Counted from the first letter of the stretch, positions 7,194 to 19,578 are shown. The stretch: DNA of 64,000 bases from Ectopseudomonas chengduensis (GCF_015712065.1 NZ_JACFYZ010000006.1:124001-188000); one strand, 5' to 3'. Numbers and translations: made by a program. Notes: generated by a model not told the origin, from the sequence alone.

Positions 7194-9598
7194 GTTTTCG
7201 GGGTGCGGCTCAGGCGCAGGGCGTTGAGCACCACCAGCAGCGAGCTAAGGGACATGCCCACGGCTGCCCAGATCGGCGTGATCCAGCCCAAGGCGGCGAA
7301 GGGCAGTACCAGGCCATTGTACAGCGTCGCCCAGGCCAGGTTCTCGATGATGATACGGCGCGTGCGCTTGGCCAGCTTCAGGCCGTCGACCAGGCTGCTC
7401 AGTCGGTTCGACAGCAACACGGCGTCGGCGCTGGTTTTCGCCAGGTCGGAGGCCGAGCCCATGGCCACGCTGATATCGGCGGCAGCCAATACCGGTACGT
7501 CGTTGACGCCATCGCCAAGCATCAGCACGCGCCGCCCTTCGCCGTGCAACTGCTTGAGCACTGCCAGCTTGGCATCCGGGGTCAGGCCGCCACGGGCATC
7601 CTCGATGCTCAGTTGGCGGGCGACTTCACCCACCATCGGTGAGCTGTCACCAGAGAGCAGGTGAATGTTCCAGCCCCGCGCGCGCGCAGCGGAGATCAGG
7701 TCGGGAGCATCCTCGCGCAGGCGGTCGTCGAGGACGAACCAGGCCAGTGGGCCCTGTTCGTCGCCCAGCAGCAGCCATTGGCCGTGCTCGCTGGTAATCG
7801 GTGGTACGGCCTGGCCGCTCAGGGCGCAGACGAAGCTGGCCTCGCCTATGCGTAGCAGGCGGCCATCGACGCTGCCCTGTAGACCCTGGCCCGGATGACT
7901 GTCCACGGATTGCGCCGCGCGGGGCGCTTGGCTGAACGCGCGGGCGATGGGGTGTTCCGAACGGTTCTCCAGCGCGGCCGCCAGCGCCAGGCAAGCGCCC
8001 TGGTCGAGATCGCGCAGCGGATGGATTGCCTTGAGCGTCAGGCGGCCTTCGGTCAGCGTGCCGGTCTTGTCGAGCACCAGGGTGTCGATCTGGTTTAGGC
8101 CTTCGAGCACATGGCCGCGCGTCAGCAGCATGCCCAGCTTGTGCAGGGTGCCGGTGGCGGTGGTCAGCGCAGTCGGGGTGGCCAGGGCCAGGGCGCAGGG
8201 GCAGGTGGCCACGAGCAGGGCGAGCACGACCCAGAAGGCGCGACTGGAGTCTATCTCCCACCAGGCGAAACCGACCGCGGCGGCCGCCACCAGAATGAAC
8301 AGCAGGAACCATTGCGACACGCGGTCGGCGATTTCCGCCAGGCGTGGTTTTTCGCTTTGCGCCCTATCCAGCAAGCGCACGATGGCCGACAGGCGCGTGG
8401 CATCGCCCAGCGCCTGCACTTCGACGGTCAATGGGCCTTCGACGTTCAGCGTGCCAGCTGTAACGCTGTCGCCGATGCCGCGTGGCAGCGGCAGGTACTC
8501 GCCGGTGAGCAGCGATTCGTCGACACTGGATTGGCCGGCGAGGATGCGCCCGTCGGCGGGAATCAGCGAGCCGGGTTGCACCAGCACCTGCTCGCCTTCA
8601 CGCAGTTCGCTGAGCAGGATGCGCTGGCTCTGGCCGTCGGCGCTCAGGCGCAGACAGGAGGCCGGCAGCAGCTTGACCAACTGCGCCGTAGCGGCGGCTG
8701 TGCGTTCTCGTGCACGGCGCTCCAGGTAGCGTCCGGCGAGCAAGAACAGCGCGAACATGCCCACGGCGTCGAAATACAGTTCGCCCTGGCCGGTGATGGT
8801 CGACCAGATGCCGGCCACGTAGGCACCGCCGATGGCCAGCGATACCGAGACGTCCATGGTCAGGTGGCGGGTACGCAGGTCGCGCAGGGCACCACGGAAG
8901 AACTGACCGCAGCAGTAGAAGACGATGGGCGTGGTGAGAAACAGGCTGGTCCAGCGCAGGATCTTGTCCAGCTCCGGCGACAGGTCGATGTTGAATTCCG
9001 GCCAGGTGGCCATGGTCGCCATCATCACCTGCATCCACAGCAACCCCGCCACGCCCAGCTCGCGCATGCGCCGGCGGTTTTCCGCGGCCATGCGCTCGGC
9101 GGCCTCGTCGGCGCGCCAGGGGTGGGCGGCGTAACCGATGCGGCGCAGTTCGGCGAGCAGCTTGCTCAGGGCGATCTGGCTGTCTTGCCAGCGCACCTGC
9201 AGGCGATGGTTGGACAGGTTCAGGTGCGCTTCGGCCACGCCCGGCACGCCGCGCAGGTGCTTCTCGATCAGCCAACCGCAGGCCGCGCAGCTGATACCTT
9301 CGATCAGCAACTGGGTTTCGCTCACTTCGCCCTCGTGCTGGACGAAGGGCTGCTGCACATCGCTGCGGTCATACAGCGCCAGTTCATCCGGCAGGGCGGC
9401 GGGCAGTGCCTGCGGGTTGGCCGCGTTCTCGCTGCGATGGCTGTAGTAATGCTCCAGGCCACCGGCGACGATGGCTTCGGCCACGGCCTGACAGCCGGGG
9501 CAGCACATTTCGCGGGTCTGGCCGAGCACGTCGGCACGGAACTGGCTGCCGGCGGGCACCGGCAGGCCACAGTGATAGCAGGGAGTGGGGGTGGGCAT
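7190..9598 (-). CDS. ccoI: Copper-exporting P-type ATPase CcoI (CopA2/FixI type)
   Basis: An 802-residue P1B ATPase that moves Cu+ outward for assembly of cbb3 oxidases. It begins with a cysteine-rich metal-binding domain (CYHC at 7-10, CCPGC at 32-36), then an HMA domain with GISCAACG (101-108). The membrane CPC motif is at 466-468, the phosphorylated aspartate in DKTGT at 510, and GDGVND lies near residue 697. The length and extra N-terminal domain fit FixI/CcoI rather than detoxifying CopA. It lies between ccoH and ccoS on the same strand. Its stop is inside a REP element. Confidence 0.96.
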   Translation of the reverse strand: MPTPTPCYHCGLPVPAGSQFRADVLGQTREMCCPGCQAVAEAIVAGGLEHYYSHRSENAANPQALPAALPDELALYDRSDVQQPFVQHEGEVSETQLLIEGISCAACGWLIEKHLRGVPGVAEAHLNLSNHRLQVRWQDSQIALSKLLAELRRIGYAAHPWRADEAAERMAAENRRRMRELGVAGLLWMQVMMATMATWPEFNIDLSPELDKILRWTSLFLTTPIVFYCCGQFFRGALRDLRTRHLTMDVSVSLAIGGAYVAGIWSTITGQGELYFDAVGMFALFLLAGRYLERRARERTAAATAQLVKLLPASCLRLSADGQSQRILLSELREGEQVLVQPGSLIPADGRILAGQSSVDESLLTGEYLPLPRGIGDSVTAGTLNVEGPLTVEVQALGDATRLSAIVRLLDRAQSEKPRLAEIADRVSQWFLLFILVAAAAVGFAWWEIDSSRAFWVVLALLVATCPCALALATPTALTTATGTLHKLGMLLTRGHVLEGLNQIDTLVLDKTGTLTEGRLTLKAIHPLRDLDQGACLALAAALENRSEHPIARAFSQAPRAAQSVDSHPGQGLQGSVDGRLLRIGEASFVCALSGQAVPPITSEHGQWLLLGDEQGPLAWFVLDDRLREDAPDLISAARARGWNIHLLSGDSSPMVGEVARQLSIEDARGGLTPDAKLAVLKQLHGEGRRVLMLGDGVNDVPVLAAADISVAMGSASDLAKTSADAVLLSNRLSSLVDGLKLAKRTRRIIIENLAWATLYNGLVLPFAALGWITPIWAAVGMSLSSLLVVLNALRLSRTPKT

Positions 9599-9606
9599 CG
9601 GCTGGG

Positions 9607-10125
9607 TCAGTAGGAGGGGTTGTCACCGATCATGATGGTCTGGCCGCCGGTGATGTTCTCTTCCTCGAACAGGCGCCAGTTCTGGCTGCCTTCCTGGCCG
9701 AGCAACTCGACGAAGCGGCGACCGCTGACTTCATCGACCATCTGCCCACGGTACTGGCCGTCAGCGGTCGGCTGCAGGATCACGCGGCGGTCGCGCTCCG
9801 GCTGGGTCGGCGAGATCAGGTTGAGCACGATCTGCTGCGGTCTGCTGTTGCCCTCCAGCGACAGGATGGCGACGCCGGTGGTGTTGTCCAGCACCAGCTC
9901 GCCATGCAATTGCAGGCGCTCGGCCAATTTTTCGCGCTCCAGCGACTGGTTGATGCCCTTGCCGACATCGTAATAGTCGTCGGAGATCAGCCCTGGCGGA
10001 TTCTTGGTGGCGATGGTGAGCAGGGTCAGGCCCTGCACTACCGAGTAGCCCAGCAGGAACAGGATGAACCAGGGCCAGAACTGCTTGTACCAGGGTTTGA
10101 CTGGCGATGGGGTTTGCTCGGTCAT
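9607..10125 (-). CDS. ccoH: cbb3 oxidase assembly protein CcoH (FixH)
   Basis: A 172-residue protein with one N-terminal membrane helix (about 18-38) and a periplasmic domain, as in FixH/CcoH, which stabilises assembling CcoNOP. The frame is open 24 codons further upstream, but the ATG at 10125 yields MTEQTPSPVKPWYKQFWPW, the expected start, and avoids overlap with ccoG. It sits 13 bases after ccoG and 8 bases before ccoI, a tight operon. Confidence 0.92.
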   Translation of the reverse strand: MTEQTPSPVKPWYKQFWPWFILFLLGYSVVQGLTLLTIATKNPPGLISDDYYDVGKGINQSLEREKLAERLQLHGELVLDNTTGVAILSLEGNSRPQQIVLNLISPTQPERDRRVILQPTADGQYRGQMVDEVSGRRFVELLGQEGSQNWRLFEEENITGGQTIMIGDNPSY

Positions 10126-10138
10126 GCGTTTTCCGTTG

Positions 10139-11551
10139 TCAGCGGACGCTTGGGCCGATGAAGCGGCTGTCGGCGTCGTTCTTGATACTGGGGTCATCCG
10201 CGGATTGTACGTGGAAGACGATGTTGTTGGCGCTCGAAGGCAGCTTTTCCGGTGCGATGGACAGCTCGACCGGGAAGGAATACACCTCGCCAGCCAGGGC
10301 CCGCACTTCGCGCTTGCCTTCGTAGACCAGGCCGTCGAGGCCGTCGGCAGTGATCACGTAGGTCATGTCGCGCTGCGCCTTGTTCATGATCTTCAGGGTG
10401 TAGACGTTCTCGATATGGCCGCGCTCGTTCTCACGGAACAGCACGCGGTCCTTGAGTACATCCAGCTCCACCAGCGGGCGATTGGCCACGGCCCAGGCGA
10501 ACAGGCCGATCATGGCGACCAGCGCAACAGCGTACCCGATCAGGCGCGGGCGCAGCAGGTGGGTCTTGCGCCCGGACAGGTTGTGTTCAGTGGTGTAGCT
10601 GATCAGCCCCTTGGGATAGTTCATCTTGTCCATGATGTCGTCGCAGGCGTCGATGCAGGCGGCGCAGCCGATACACTCGATCTGCAGGCCATCACGGATA
10701 TCGATACCGGTCGGGCAGACCTGCACGCACATCTTGCAATCGATGCAGTCGCCGAGGCCCTGCGCCTTGTAATCGGCGTCCTTCTTGCGCGGGCCGCGTG
10801 ATTCGCCACGGCGCGGGTCGTAGGAGACGATCAGGGTGTCCTGGTCGAACATCACGCTCTGGAAGCGCGCATAGGGGCACATGTAGATGCACACCTGCTC
10901 GCGCAGGTAGCCGGCGTTGCCGTAGGTGGCGAGGGTGAAGAAGCCGGTCCAGAAATAGGCCCAGCCACTGGCCTGGCCGGTGAGGATCTCGATCACCAGT
11001 TCGCGAATCGGCGTGAAATAGCCAACGAAGGTGATCGCTGTGAGCAGCGAGACGCCAACCCAGATACCGTGCTTGGCCGCCTTGCGCCCGAGTTTCGCGC
11101 CGCTCATGGGCTGCTTGTCCAGCTTCATGCGCTGGTTGCGGTCACCTTCGGTGACCTTCTCGGCCCACATGAATACCCAGGTGAATACGCTCTGCGGGCA
11201 GGTGTAGCCGCACCAGACGCGACCGGCGAACACGGTGATGAAGAACAGGCCGAAGGCGCAGATGATCAGCAGCCAGGACAGCAGCATGAAGTCCTGCGGC
11301 CAGTAAGTGGCGCCGAAGATGTGGAACTTGCGCTCCGGCAGATTCCACCACACGGCCTGGCGACCTTCCCAGTTCAGCCACACGGTGCCGAAGAACAGCA
11401 GGAAGAGCAGGGCGCCGCCAGCGAGTCGCAGATTACGAAACAGGCCAGTGAACGCGCGGGTATAGATCTTCTCGCGGCTGGCGTAGAGATCGACGCTGGC
11501 ATTCTTGGCAGAAGGAGGGGTGACGTCCTGGACGGGAATCTGTTCGCTCAT
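10139..11551 (-). CDS. ccoG: cbb3 oxidase accessory ferredoxin-like protein CcoG (FixG/RdxA)
   Basis: A 470-residue membrane protein with several helices in the first half. Two 4Fe-4S motifs (CIDCKMCVQVCP and CIGCAACIDACD) and an extra cysteine pattern near CGYTCPQ are visible. The C-terminal third is an immunoglobulin-like periplasmic domain. CcoG reduces Cu(II) for cbb3 assembly in studied bacteria. A TTG codon directly precedes the ATG at 11551; the ATG is preferred. It is followed closely by ccoH. A possible Anr dyad is upstream at 11683. Confidence 0.95.
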   Translation of the reverse strand: MSEQIPVQDVTPPSAKNASVDLYASREKIYTRAFTGLFRNLRLAGGALLFLLFFGTVWLNWEGRQAVWWNLPERKFHIFGATYWPQDFMLLSWLLIICAFGLFFITVFAGRVWCGYTCPQSVFTWVFMWAEKVTEGDRNQRMKLDKQPMSGAKLGRKAAKHGIWVGVSLLTAITFVGYFTPIRELVIEILTGQASGWAYFWTGFFTLATYGNAGYLREQVCIYMCPYARFQSVMFDQDTLIVSYDPRRGESRGPRKKDADYKAQGLGDCIDCKMCVQVCPTGIDIRDGLQIECIGCAACIDACDDIMDKMNYPKGLISYTTEHNLSGRKTHLLRPRLIGYAVALVAMIGLFAWAVANRPLVELDVLKDRVLFRENERGHIENVYTLKIMNKAQRDMTYVITADGLDGLVYEGKREVRALAGEVYSFPVELSIAPEKLPSSANNIVFHVQSADDPSIKNDADSRFIGPSVR

Positions 11552-11642
11552 CAATGCATACCAAAGCGGTTGGTTGGCAGCCCGGGCCGATACATGCCGG
11601 TCAGGGTCAATTCACGGTAGCTATATGGTACGCCTGAAAGAC

Positions 11643-11680
11643 AACGCCCGGGTGCGACCAGCGGTCGCGACCCGGGCGTT
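11643..11680 (-). terminator. Terminator of the first ccoNOQP operon
   Basis: AACGCCCGGGT and ACCCGGGCGTT arms extend into a stem of about 17 pairs with one bulge, 33 bases after the ccoP1 stop. Only a short T-rich tail follows. Confidence 0.65.
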
Positions 11681-11682
11681 CA

Positions 11683-11696
11683 TTGACCCTTGTCAA
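11683..11696 (-). promoter_or_regulatory. Possible Anr dyad between ccoP1 and ccoG
   Basis: TTGACCCTTGTCAA is a perfect TTGAC-N4-GTCAA dyad, two bases off the Anr consensus. It could serve ccoG, but the expected -10 would fall inside the terminator hairpin at 11643-11680, so function is doubtful. Confidence 0.45.
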
Positions 11697-11712
11697 AAGA
11701 GTCGTGCTGCGA

Positions 11713-12708
11713 TTACTGCTCTTGTGCCTTGTGCGACAGGCTGTATACGTAGGCAGCCAGCAGGTGCACCTTGTCATTGCCGAGGAATTCTTCCTGGGCC
11801 GGCATGTTGCCGTGACGACCGTAGCGGATGCTCTGCTGCAGTTGTGCGTAGCTGCTGCCATAGATGAACGCTGCCGGATTGGTCAGGTTCGGCGCGCCCA
11901 TGGCTGCGGTACCCTTGCCGTCGGCGCCGTGGCAGGCGAAGCAGGTACCGGCGAAGACCTTCTGGCCCGCTTCGATATTGGCTTCCACGCCTTCCGGCAG
12001 CTCACGACCAGCCAGCTCGGTCAGCACGTAGGCGGCTACGTTGCGTACGCCGTCTTCGCCGATGGCCGGGCCTTGAGCAGGCATCGCACCCTGGCGACCC
12101 TTGAGGATGGTGGTCTTGATGGTTTCCGGCTCGCCGCCCCAGCGCCATTCGGTGTCGGTCAGGTTGGGGAAGCCGTAGCTACCCTTGGCATCGGAACCGT
12201 GGCACACCGAGCAGTTGGAGGCGAACAGGCGGCCACCCATTTTCAGGGCTTGCGGGTCCTGCGCGACTTCCTCGATCGGCATGGCGGCGTACTTGGCGAA
12301 CAGCGGGCCGTATTGCTCATCGGCGCGCGCCATTTCCTTTTCCCACTGGTGCACACCAGTCCAGCCGGAGTGACGCATGGAGCCGTCAGCGATCTGGACA
12401 CCAGTAGCGAAAGGCGTTTCTTTTTCGCTGTCGACGTAGTCGTAGCCAGGCAGCAGGCCCTTGAAGTTACCCAGACCAGGGTACAGGGCGAGGTAGCCGA
12501 GGGCGAAGATGATGGTGGCGACGAACAGCATGAACCACCACTTCGGCAGCGGGTTGTCATACTCCTCGATGCCGTCGAAGCTGTGGCCGACGGTTTCTTC
12601 GGTGGTCTCCTGGCGCTGGCCCTTGCGGGTGCCGAAGATCAGCCAGGTCAGGGCGAAGATGGTGCCCAGAGACAGAATGGTTACGTACCAACTCCAGAAC
12701 GTGGTCAT
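11713..12708 (-). CDS. ccoP1: cbb3-type cytochrome c oxidase subunit III, copy 1 (dihaem)
   Basis: A 331-residue membrane-anchored dihaem cytochrome passing electrons to CcoN. Two helices near residues 8-25 and 57-76 are followed by two c-type haem sites, CSVCH and CFACH. Compared with copy 2 it carries an insertion of about 23 residues after LLPGY, before the first haem domain. Its start overlaps the ccoQ1 stop as ATGA. Copy numbering follows the P. aeruginosa order, where the set next to ccoG is operon 1. Confidence 0.96.
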   Translation of the reverse strand: MTTFWSWYVTILSLGTIFALTWLIFGTRKGQRQETTEETVGHSFDGIEEYDNPLPKWWFMLFVATIIFALGYLALYPGLGNFKGLLPGYDYVDSEKETPFATGVQIADGSMRHSGWTGVHQWEKEMARADEQYGPLFAKYAAMPIEEVAQDPQALKMGGRLFASNCSVCHGSDAKGSYGFPNLTDTEWRWGGEPETIKTTILKGRQGAMPAQGPAIGEDGVRNVAAYVLTELAGRELPEGVEANIEAGQKVFAGTCFACHGADGKGTAAMGAPNLTNPAAFIYGSSYAQLQQSIRYGRHGNMPAQEEFLGNDKVHLLAAYVYSLSHKAQEQ

Positions 12709-12893
12709 TGGTTATTGCTCCTGGAAGAGTCTTGATCGCGCTTGGACTCGGGCTTGGGATCGTCGGCGAAGGGCAGGTTGGCTGCTTCGTCGAAGCTCGA
12801 CTTGCGTTTGCTGCTGTAGGCCCAGAGCACCACGCCGATGAAGGCGATGAAGACCACCGCCGTGCCGATGCCGCGAATCATCCCGATGTCCAT
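12705..12893 (-). CDS. ccoQ1: cbb3 oxidase small subunit CcoQ, copy 1
   Basis: A 62-residue protein with one membrane helix (about 8-27) and a charged tail. CcoQ stabilises the oxidase in other bacteria. Position between ccoO and ccoP and the ATGA overlap with ccoP1 identify it. Confidence 0.93.
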   Translation of the reverse strand: MDIGMIRGIGTAVVFIAFIGVVLWAYSSKRKSSFDEAANLPFADDPKPESKRDQDSSRSNNQ

Positions 12894-12899
12894 AGCGTC

Positions 12900-13507
12900 T
12901 TACCGTTTGTTCTTGATGGAAGTGCCGAGAACCTGCAGGTACGCGATCAGCGCGTCCATTTCGGTATTGCCTTTCACGGCATCACGAGCACCGGCGATAT
13001 CTTCGTCGGTGTAGGGAATGCCGAAGCCACGCATGACTTCCATCTTCTTGGCGGTGTCGCGACCGTCGAGCTTGTTCTCCACCAGCCATGGGTAAGCGGG
13101 CATCTTCGACTCAGGCACGACGTTGCGCGGGTTGTACAGGTGGGCGCGATGCCACTCGTCCGAGTAGCGGCCGCCGACGCGAGCCAGGTCCGGGCCGGTG
13201 CGCTTGGAACCCCACAGGAAGGGGTGATCCCAGACGCTTTCACCAGCGACGGAGTAGTGGCCGTAACGCTCGGTCTCGGCGCGGAACGGACGGATCATCT
13301 GCGAGTGGCAGCCGACGCAGCCTTCACGGATGTAGATATCGCGACCTTCCAGTTGCATCGCGGTGTAGGGCTTGAGGCCTTCCACCGGCTCGTTGGTGAC
13401 GTCCTGGAAGAACAGCGGGACGATCTGGGTCAGGCCACCGATGCTGACGGCAATCACCATCAGCAGCGCCATCAGGCCGATATTCTTCTCGATGATTTCG
13501 TGTTTCA

Positions 13508-13508
<1 letters not shown>
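12900..13508 (-). CDS. ccoO1: cbb3-type cytochrome c oxidase subunit II, copy 1 (monohaem)
   Basis: A 202-residue single-pass membrane cytochrome with one CVGCH haem site after an N-terminal helix (about 10-30). It carries electrons from CcoP to CcoN. The gene start touches the ccoN1 stop. Its central portion is almost identical in DNA to ccoO2 (16405-17013). Confidence 0.97.
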
Positions 13509-14977
<1,469 letters not shown>

Positions 14978-15224
14978 TTATGGGGCAAAAATCGGCGGCA
15001 AGTATGGAGAAAGCAGGTAGCCATTGCAACGCAACGTGCCGACGCGAATAGGGTTTCAGGGCCTTCCGTGAGCCGTTCGCAACGGCCTCGGAAACAGCTC
15101 TGGCAGCTTTTTGCGCAACCAGTTTGCGCAGCGCTAAGAAAGGATCGCCTTAGAGTTGTGACGGATGGCGACTGAAAGGCAGCTTAGCCCAGTTCAAGGA
15201 AATTGCAGGGCTATTGGTCGGCAG

Positions 15225-15243
15225 GTGCGACACTGGGTCGCAC
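15225..15243. promoter_or_regulatory. GTGCGAC-N5-GTCGCAC dyad upstream of ccoN1
   Basis: A perfect 7-bp inverted repeat with a 5-base spacer, about 280 bases upstream of ccoN1. Its GCGAC/GTCGC core resembles sites bound by RegA/RoxR-type redox response regulators, which control cbb3-1 in P. aeruginosa. The match is by eye only. Confidence 0.4.
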
Positions 15244-15258
15244 ACTTATAAGGAGGGG

Positions 15259-15283
15259 CCGGCGACCGTGATTCGGTCGCCGG
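15259..15283 (-). terminator. Terminator of the second ccoNOQP operon
   Basis: CCGGCGACC and GGTCGCCGG arms with a 7-base loop, 14 bases after the ccoP2 stop on the minus strand. Confidence 0.65.
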
Positions 15284-15296
15284 TAAAGCAGGGGGG

Positions 15297-16223
15297 TTAC
15301 TTGTTTTCGCCCTGGCTCAGCTTGAGCACGTAGGCGGCCAGCAGGTGAGCCTTGTCGTTACCGAGGAAGTCACCCTGCGCCGGCATGTTGCCGCTGCGAC
15401 CATAGCGAATGGTCTGCTGCAGTTGGGCGAAGCTGCTGCCGTAGATGAAGGCGCTGGGCTGAGTCAGGTCCGGCGCGCCCATCACTGCCATGCCGGTGCC
15501 GGCCGGGGTGTGGCAGGCGGAGCAGAGCGTGGCGAAGATCTGCTTGCCGGCGGCGACATCGGCCTGCGCATCTTCCGGAAGGTCGCGACCGCCCAGTTCG
15601 GTGAGGACGTAGGCAGCGACGTTACGCACACCATCTTCGCCGATCATCGGGCCTTGTGCAGGCATCACGCCGACGCGGCCATGCATGATGGAGGTCTTGA
15701 TGGTCTCCGGCTCGCCACCCCAGCGCCAGCTGTTGTCCGTCAGGTTGGGGAAGCCGTAGCTGCCCTTGGCGTCGGAGCCATGGCAGACCGAGCAGTTTGA
15801 GGCGAACAGGCGTCCGCCCATCTTCAGCGCGCGTTCGTCCTTGGCTACTTCCTCGATGGGCATGGCGGCGTATTTGGCGAAGATCGGGCCGTACAGCTCA
15901 TCGGCACGGTCCATTTCGCGTTGCCACTGGTTGACCTGGGTCCAGCCATCCTCGTAGCCCGGCAGCAGGCCCTTGAAGTTGCCCAGGCCCGGGTAGAGCA
16001 GCAGGTAGCCAACGGAAAACACCAGAGTGCCGAGGAACAGCATGAACCACCACTTCGGCAGTGGGTTGTCGTACTCCTCGATGCCATCGAAGGCGTGGCC
16101 CATGGTCTGCTCGGTCGGGTTCTTGTGCACTTCGCTCTTGCGGGTGGCGAAGATCAGCCAGAACAGCGCAACCAGCGAACCGACGGTCAGCAGGGTGATG
16201 TACCAGCTCCAGAAGGTGGTCAT
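15297..16223 (-). CDS. ccoP2: cbb3-type cytochrome c oxidase subunit III, copy 2 (dihaem)
   Basis: A 308-residue dihaem subunit with CSVCH and CSACH haem sites and two membrane helices. It lacks the insertion of about 23 residues found in ccoP1, going from LLPGY directly to EDGW. It overlaps ccoQ2 by ATGA. The last gene of the Anr-boxed operon 2. Confidence 0.96.
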   Translation of the reverse strand: MTTFWSWYITLLTVGSLVALFWLIFATRKSEVHKNPTEQTMGHAFDGIEEYDNPLPKWWFMLFLGTLVFSVGYLLLYPGLGNFKGLLPGYEDGWTQVNQWQREMDRADELYGPIFAKYAAMPIEEVAKDERALKMGGRLFASNCSVCHGSDAKGSYGFPNLTDNSWRWGGEPETIKTSIMHGRVGVMPAQGPMIGEDGVRNVAAYVLTELGGRDLPEDAQADVAAGKQIFATLCSACHTPAGTGMAVMGAPDLTQPSAFIYGSSFAQLQQTIRYGRSGNMPAQGDFLGNDKAHLLAAYVLKLSQGENK

Positions 16224-16399
16224 GCTTGGGTCCTCGAAACGGCGGGCTTGGGCTCATCGGCGAAGGGCAGGTTGGCCGCTTCGGCGAAGGCATCGCGGCG
16301 TTTGCCGCTGTAGGCCCAGAGGGTGACGGCGGTGAAGGCGATCAAAACCAGCGCAGTGCCTAGGCCGCGCAGGGTGCCGATATCGATAAGCTCGAACAT
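16220..16399 (-). CDS. ccoQ2: cbb3 oxidase small subunit CcoQ, copy 2
   Basis: A 59-residue protein, [12 protein letters not shown] at the start, with one helix (about 10-30) and a tail shared with CcoQ1 ([12 protein letters not shown]). The frame is open far upstream through ccoO2, but the ATG at 16399 gives the family length and sits 5 bases after the ccoO2 stop. Confidence 0.92.
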   Translation of the reverse strand: MFELIDIGTLRGLGTALVLIAFTAVTLWAYSGKRRDAFAEAANLPFADEPKPAVSRTQA

Positions 16400-16404
16400 G
16401 GCAC

Positions 16405-17012
16405 TCACCTCTTGTTCTTCACGGCGGTGCCAAGCACCTGCAGGTAGGCGACCAGAGCATCCATCTCGCTCTTGCCCTTGACCGCGTCGCTGGCCCCGGC
16501 GACGTCTTCTTCGCTGTAGGGCACGCCCAATGTGCGCAGGGCGCTCATCTTCTTGGCGGTGTCCTTGCCATCGAGGCTCTGCTCCACCAGCCAGGGGTAG
16601 GCGGGCATGATCGACTCCGGCACGACGTTGCGCGGGTTGTACAGGTGGGCGCGATGCCACTCGTCCGAGTAGCGGCCGCCGACGCGGGCCAGGTCCGGGC
16701 CGGTACGCTTGGAACCCCACAGGAAGGGGTGATCCCAGACGCTTTCACCAGCCACCGAGTAGTGGCCGTAACGTTCGGTTTCGGCGCGGAACGGTCTGAT
16801 CATCTGTGAGTGGCAGCCGACGCAGCCTTCACGGATGTAGATGTCGCGACCTTCCAGTTGCAGCGCGGTGTAGGGCTTGAGGCCATCGACCGGTTCGTTG
16901 GTGACGTCCTGGAAGAACAGCGGAACGATCTGCGTCAGGCCGCCGATGCTGACCGCCAGGATCATCACCAGAGCCATCAGGCCGATGTTCTTCTCGAGAA
17001 TCTCGTGTTTCA

Positions 17013-17013
<1 letters not shown>
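16405..17013 (-). CDS. ccoO2: cbb3-type cytochrome c oxidase subunit II, copy 2 (monohaem)
   Basis: A 202-residue cytochrome with one CVGCH site, same length as ccoO1 and nearly identical to it in the middle. The ATG at 17013 overlaps the ccoN2 stop by one base. An open frame extends upstream in the ccoN2 shadow and should be ignored. Confidence 0.97.
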
Positions 17014-18452
<1,439 letters not shown>

Positions 18453-18466
18453 GTCTGGGCTTCCAT

Positions 18467-18499
18467 CCACGGTTATGGCAGAGCGGCCGATAACCGTGG
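18467..18499 (-). promoter_or_regulatory. Hairpin in the ccoN2 leader
   Basis: CCACGGTTAT (18467-18476) and ATAACCGTGG (18490-18499) pair perfectly around 13 bases, directly upstream of GGAAG and the ATG. The proximal arm lies in a block shared with the ccoN1 leader. Confidence 0.55.
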
Positions 18500-18553
18500 T
18501 GGACGCAGGCATGAGCAGGCCACGGACACCACGGATATCGACGCGAGGCAAGC

Positions 18554-19228
18554 ATGAGCAAAGGGCCATCTGGGTTTATTGACGCCGGTCAATGTGAGCA
18601 GGGACTACCCTGGTTGTGGGACGAACCGCCGCAGGCCGCGTGGGGTACCTTGATCCTCGCCCATGGCGCGGGCGCGCCAATGGACAGCCCGTTCATGCAG
18701 ACCATGGCTCAGGGCTTGGCGGCGCGGGGCGTGCGTGTGGTGCGCTTCGAGTTCGCTTACATGGCGCAACGACGTGTGGATGGGCGCAGGCGCCCCCCCA
18801 ATCCGCAGGCGCAACTGCTGCAGCAATGGCGTGAGGTGTATGCCCAGGTGTGCCAACAGGTCGCAGGGCCGGTAGCCATCGGCGGCAAGTCCATGGGCGG
18901 ACGCATGGCCAGTCTGCTGGCTGACGAGTTGGATGCAGCAGCGCTGATATGTCTCGGTTATCCCTTCTATGCCGCGGGCAAGCCGGAGAAGCCGCGCGTC
19001 GCCCATCTGGCCGAGCTGCGAACGGCGACTCTGATCGTTCAGGGTGAGCGCGATGCCCTGGGTAACCGCGAAGCCGTGGCCGGTTACAACCTGTCAGCAG
19101 CTATCGAGCTGCACTGGCTGGAGGCAGGTGACCATGACCTCAAGCCATTGAAGGCTTCCGGTTTCAGTCATGAGCAGCATCTCGAGACTGCCACTCGGGT
19201 CATCACCGATTTTCTGGGCGTAAGCTGA
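18554..19228 (+). CDS. Small alpha/beta-hydrolase (KANL3/Tex30-like)
   Basis: A 224-residue cytosolic hydrolase-fold protein. [12 protein letters not shown] forms the oxyanion region, the nucleophile elbow is GKSMGG with Ser113, GERDALG supplies the acid, and DHDLKP near the C-terminus the histidine. Such proteins are often misannotated as dienelactone hydrolases. It diverges from ccoN2 with about 100 bases between starts, and the ccoN2 Anr dyad lies inside its codons 9-13. No better internal start exists, since the next in-frame candidate is a TTG at codon 21. Substrate unknown. Confidence 0.85.
   Translation: MSKGPSGFIDAGQCEQGLPWLWDEPPQAAWGTLILAHGAGAPMDSPFMQTMAQGLAARGVRVVRFEFAYMAQRRVDGRRRPPNPQAQLLQQWREVYAQVCQQVAGPVAIGGKSMGGRMASLLADELDAAALICLGYPFYAAGKPEKPRVAHLAELRTATLIVQGERDALGNREAVAGYNLSAAIELHWLEAGDHDLKPLKASGFSHEQHLETATRVITDFLGVS
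18579..18592 (-). promoter_or_regulatory. Anr box of ccoN2
   Basis: TTGACGCCGGTCAA, a perfect TTGAC-N4-GTCAA dyad, centred about 133 bases upstream of the ccoN2 ATG. A class II promoter would start near 18544. It overlaps the 5' end of the divergent hydrolase gene. Confidence 0.75.
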
Positions 19229-19453
19229 AGCGGGGCTTCGCATGCGTACACCCCAGGAGCCCGCTCCTGAACTTCATTCGGGCTACCTCTCATTCAGACA
19301 CGTTTTTACGAGCGTGACGGCTGCAAAAGCGGTTGCGCTTGACCGGTCGGTCACGCAATGTGACAGGTACGTGTCCGAGTTCGCGACAGGGTAAGGGGCT
19401 ACAGACTTTTTGCCTTCACCGCGAACTGCCCATGGCCAGTGGGATTTTGCTGT

Positions 19454-19468
19454 GCCACGCAATGGGGC
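19454..19468 (+). promoter_or_regulatory. Weak second NtrC-like half site
   Basis: GCCACGCAATGGGGC partly matches the NtrC dyad and is centred 42 bases (four helical turns) upstream of the strong site. Taken alone it would not be called. Confidence 0.3.
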
Positions 19469-19495
19469 GGCGCCACGTGACAGAAACATTGCGCA

Positions 19496-19510
19496 GCACC
19501 ATTGTGGTGC
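19496..19510 (+). promoter_or_regulatory. NtrC-type enhancer site
   Basis: GCACCATTGTGGTGC is a perfect GCACC-N5-GGTGC dyad, the consensus for NtrC. It lies about 75 bases upstream of the -12 element, a usual enhancer distance. Confidence 0.75.
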
Positions 19511-19562
19511 GCTTTGTTTGGGTGTTGTTGGTATCTGTTTGAAATTAAAGGATTAATTGTGC

Positions 19563-19578
19563 TGGCTCGGGCCTTGCA
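19563..19578 (+). promoter_or_regulatory. Sigma-54 promoter (-24/-12)
   Basis: TGGCTCGGGCCTTGCA matches TGGCACG-N4-TTGCA with one difference and exact GG/GC spacing. The transcript would start near 19590, about 25 bases before the ATG. Confidence 0.82.

Noticed and set aside
8111..9613. 500-codon plus-strand open frame opposite ccoI
   Set aside because: Shadow of ccoI, whose motifs are complete on the other strand.
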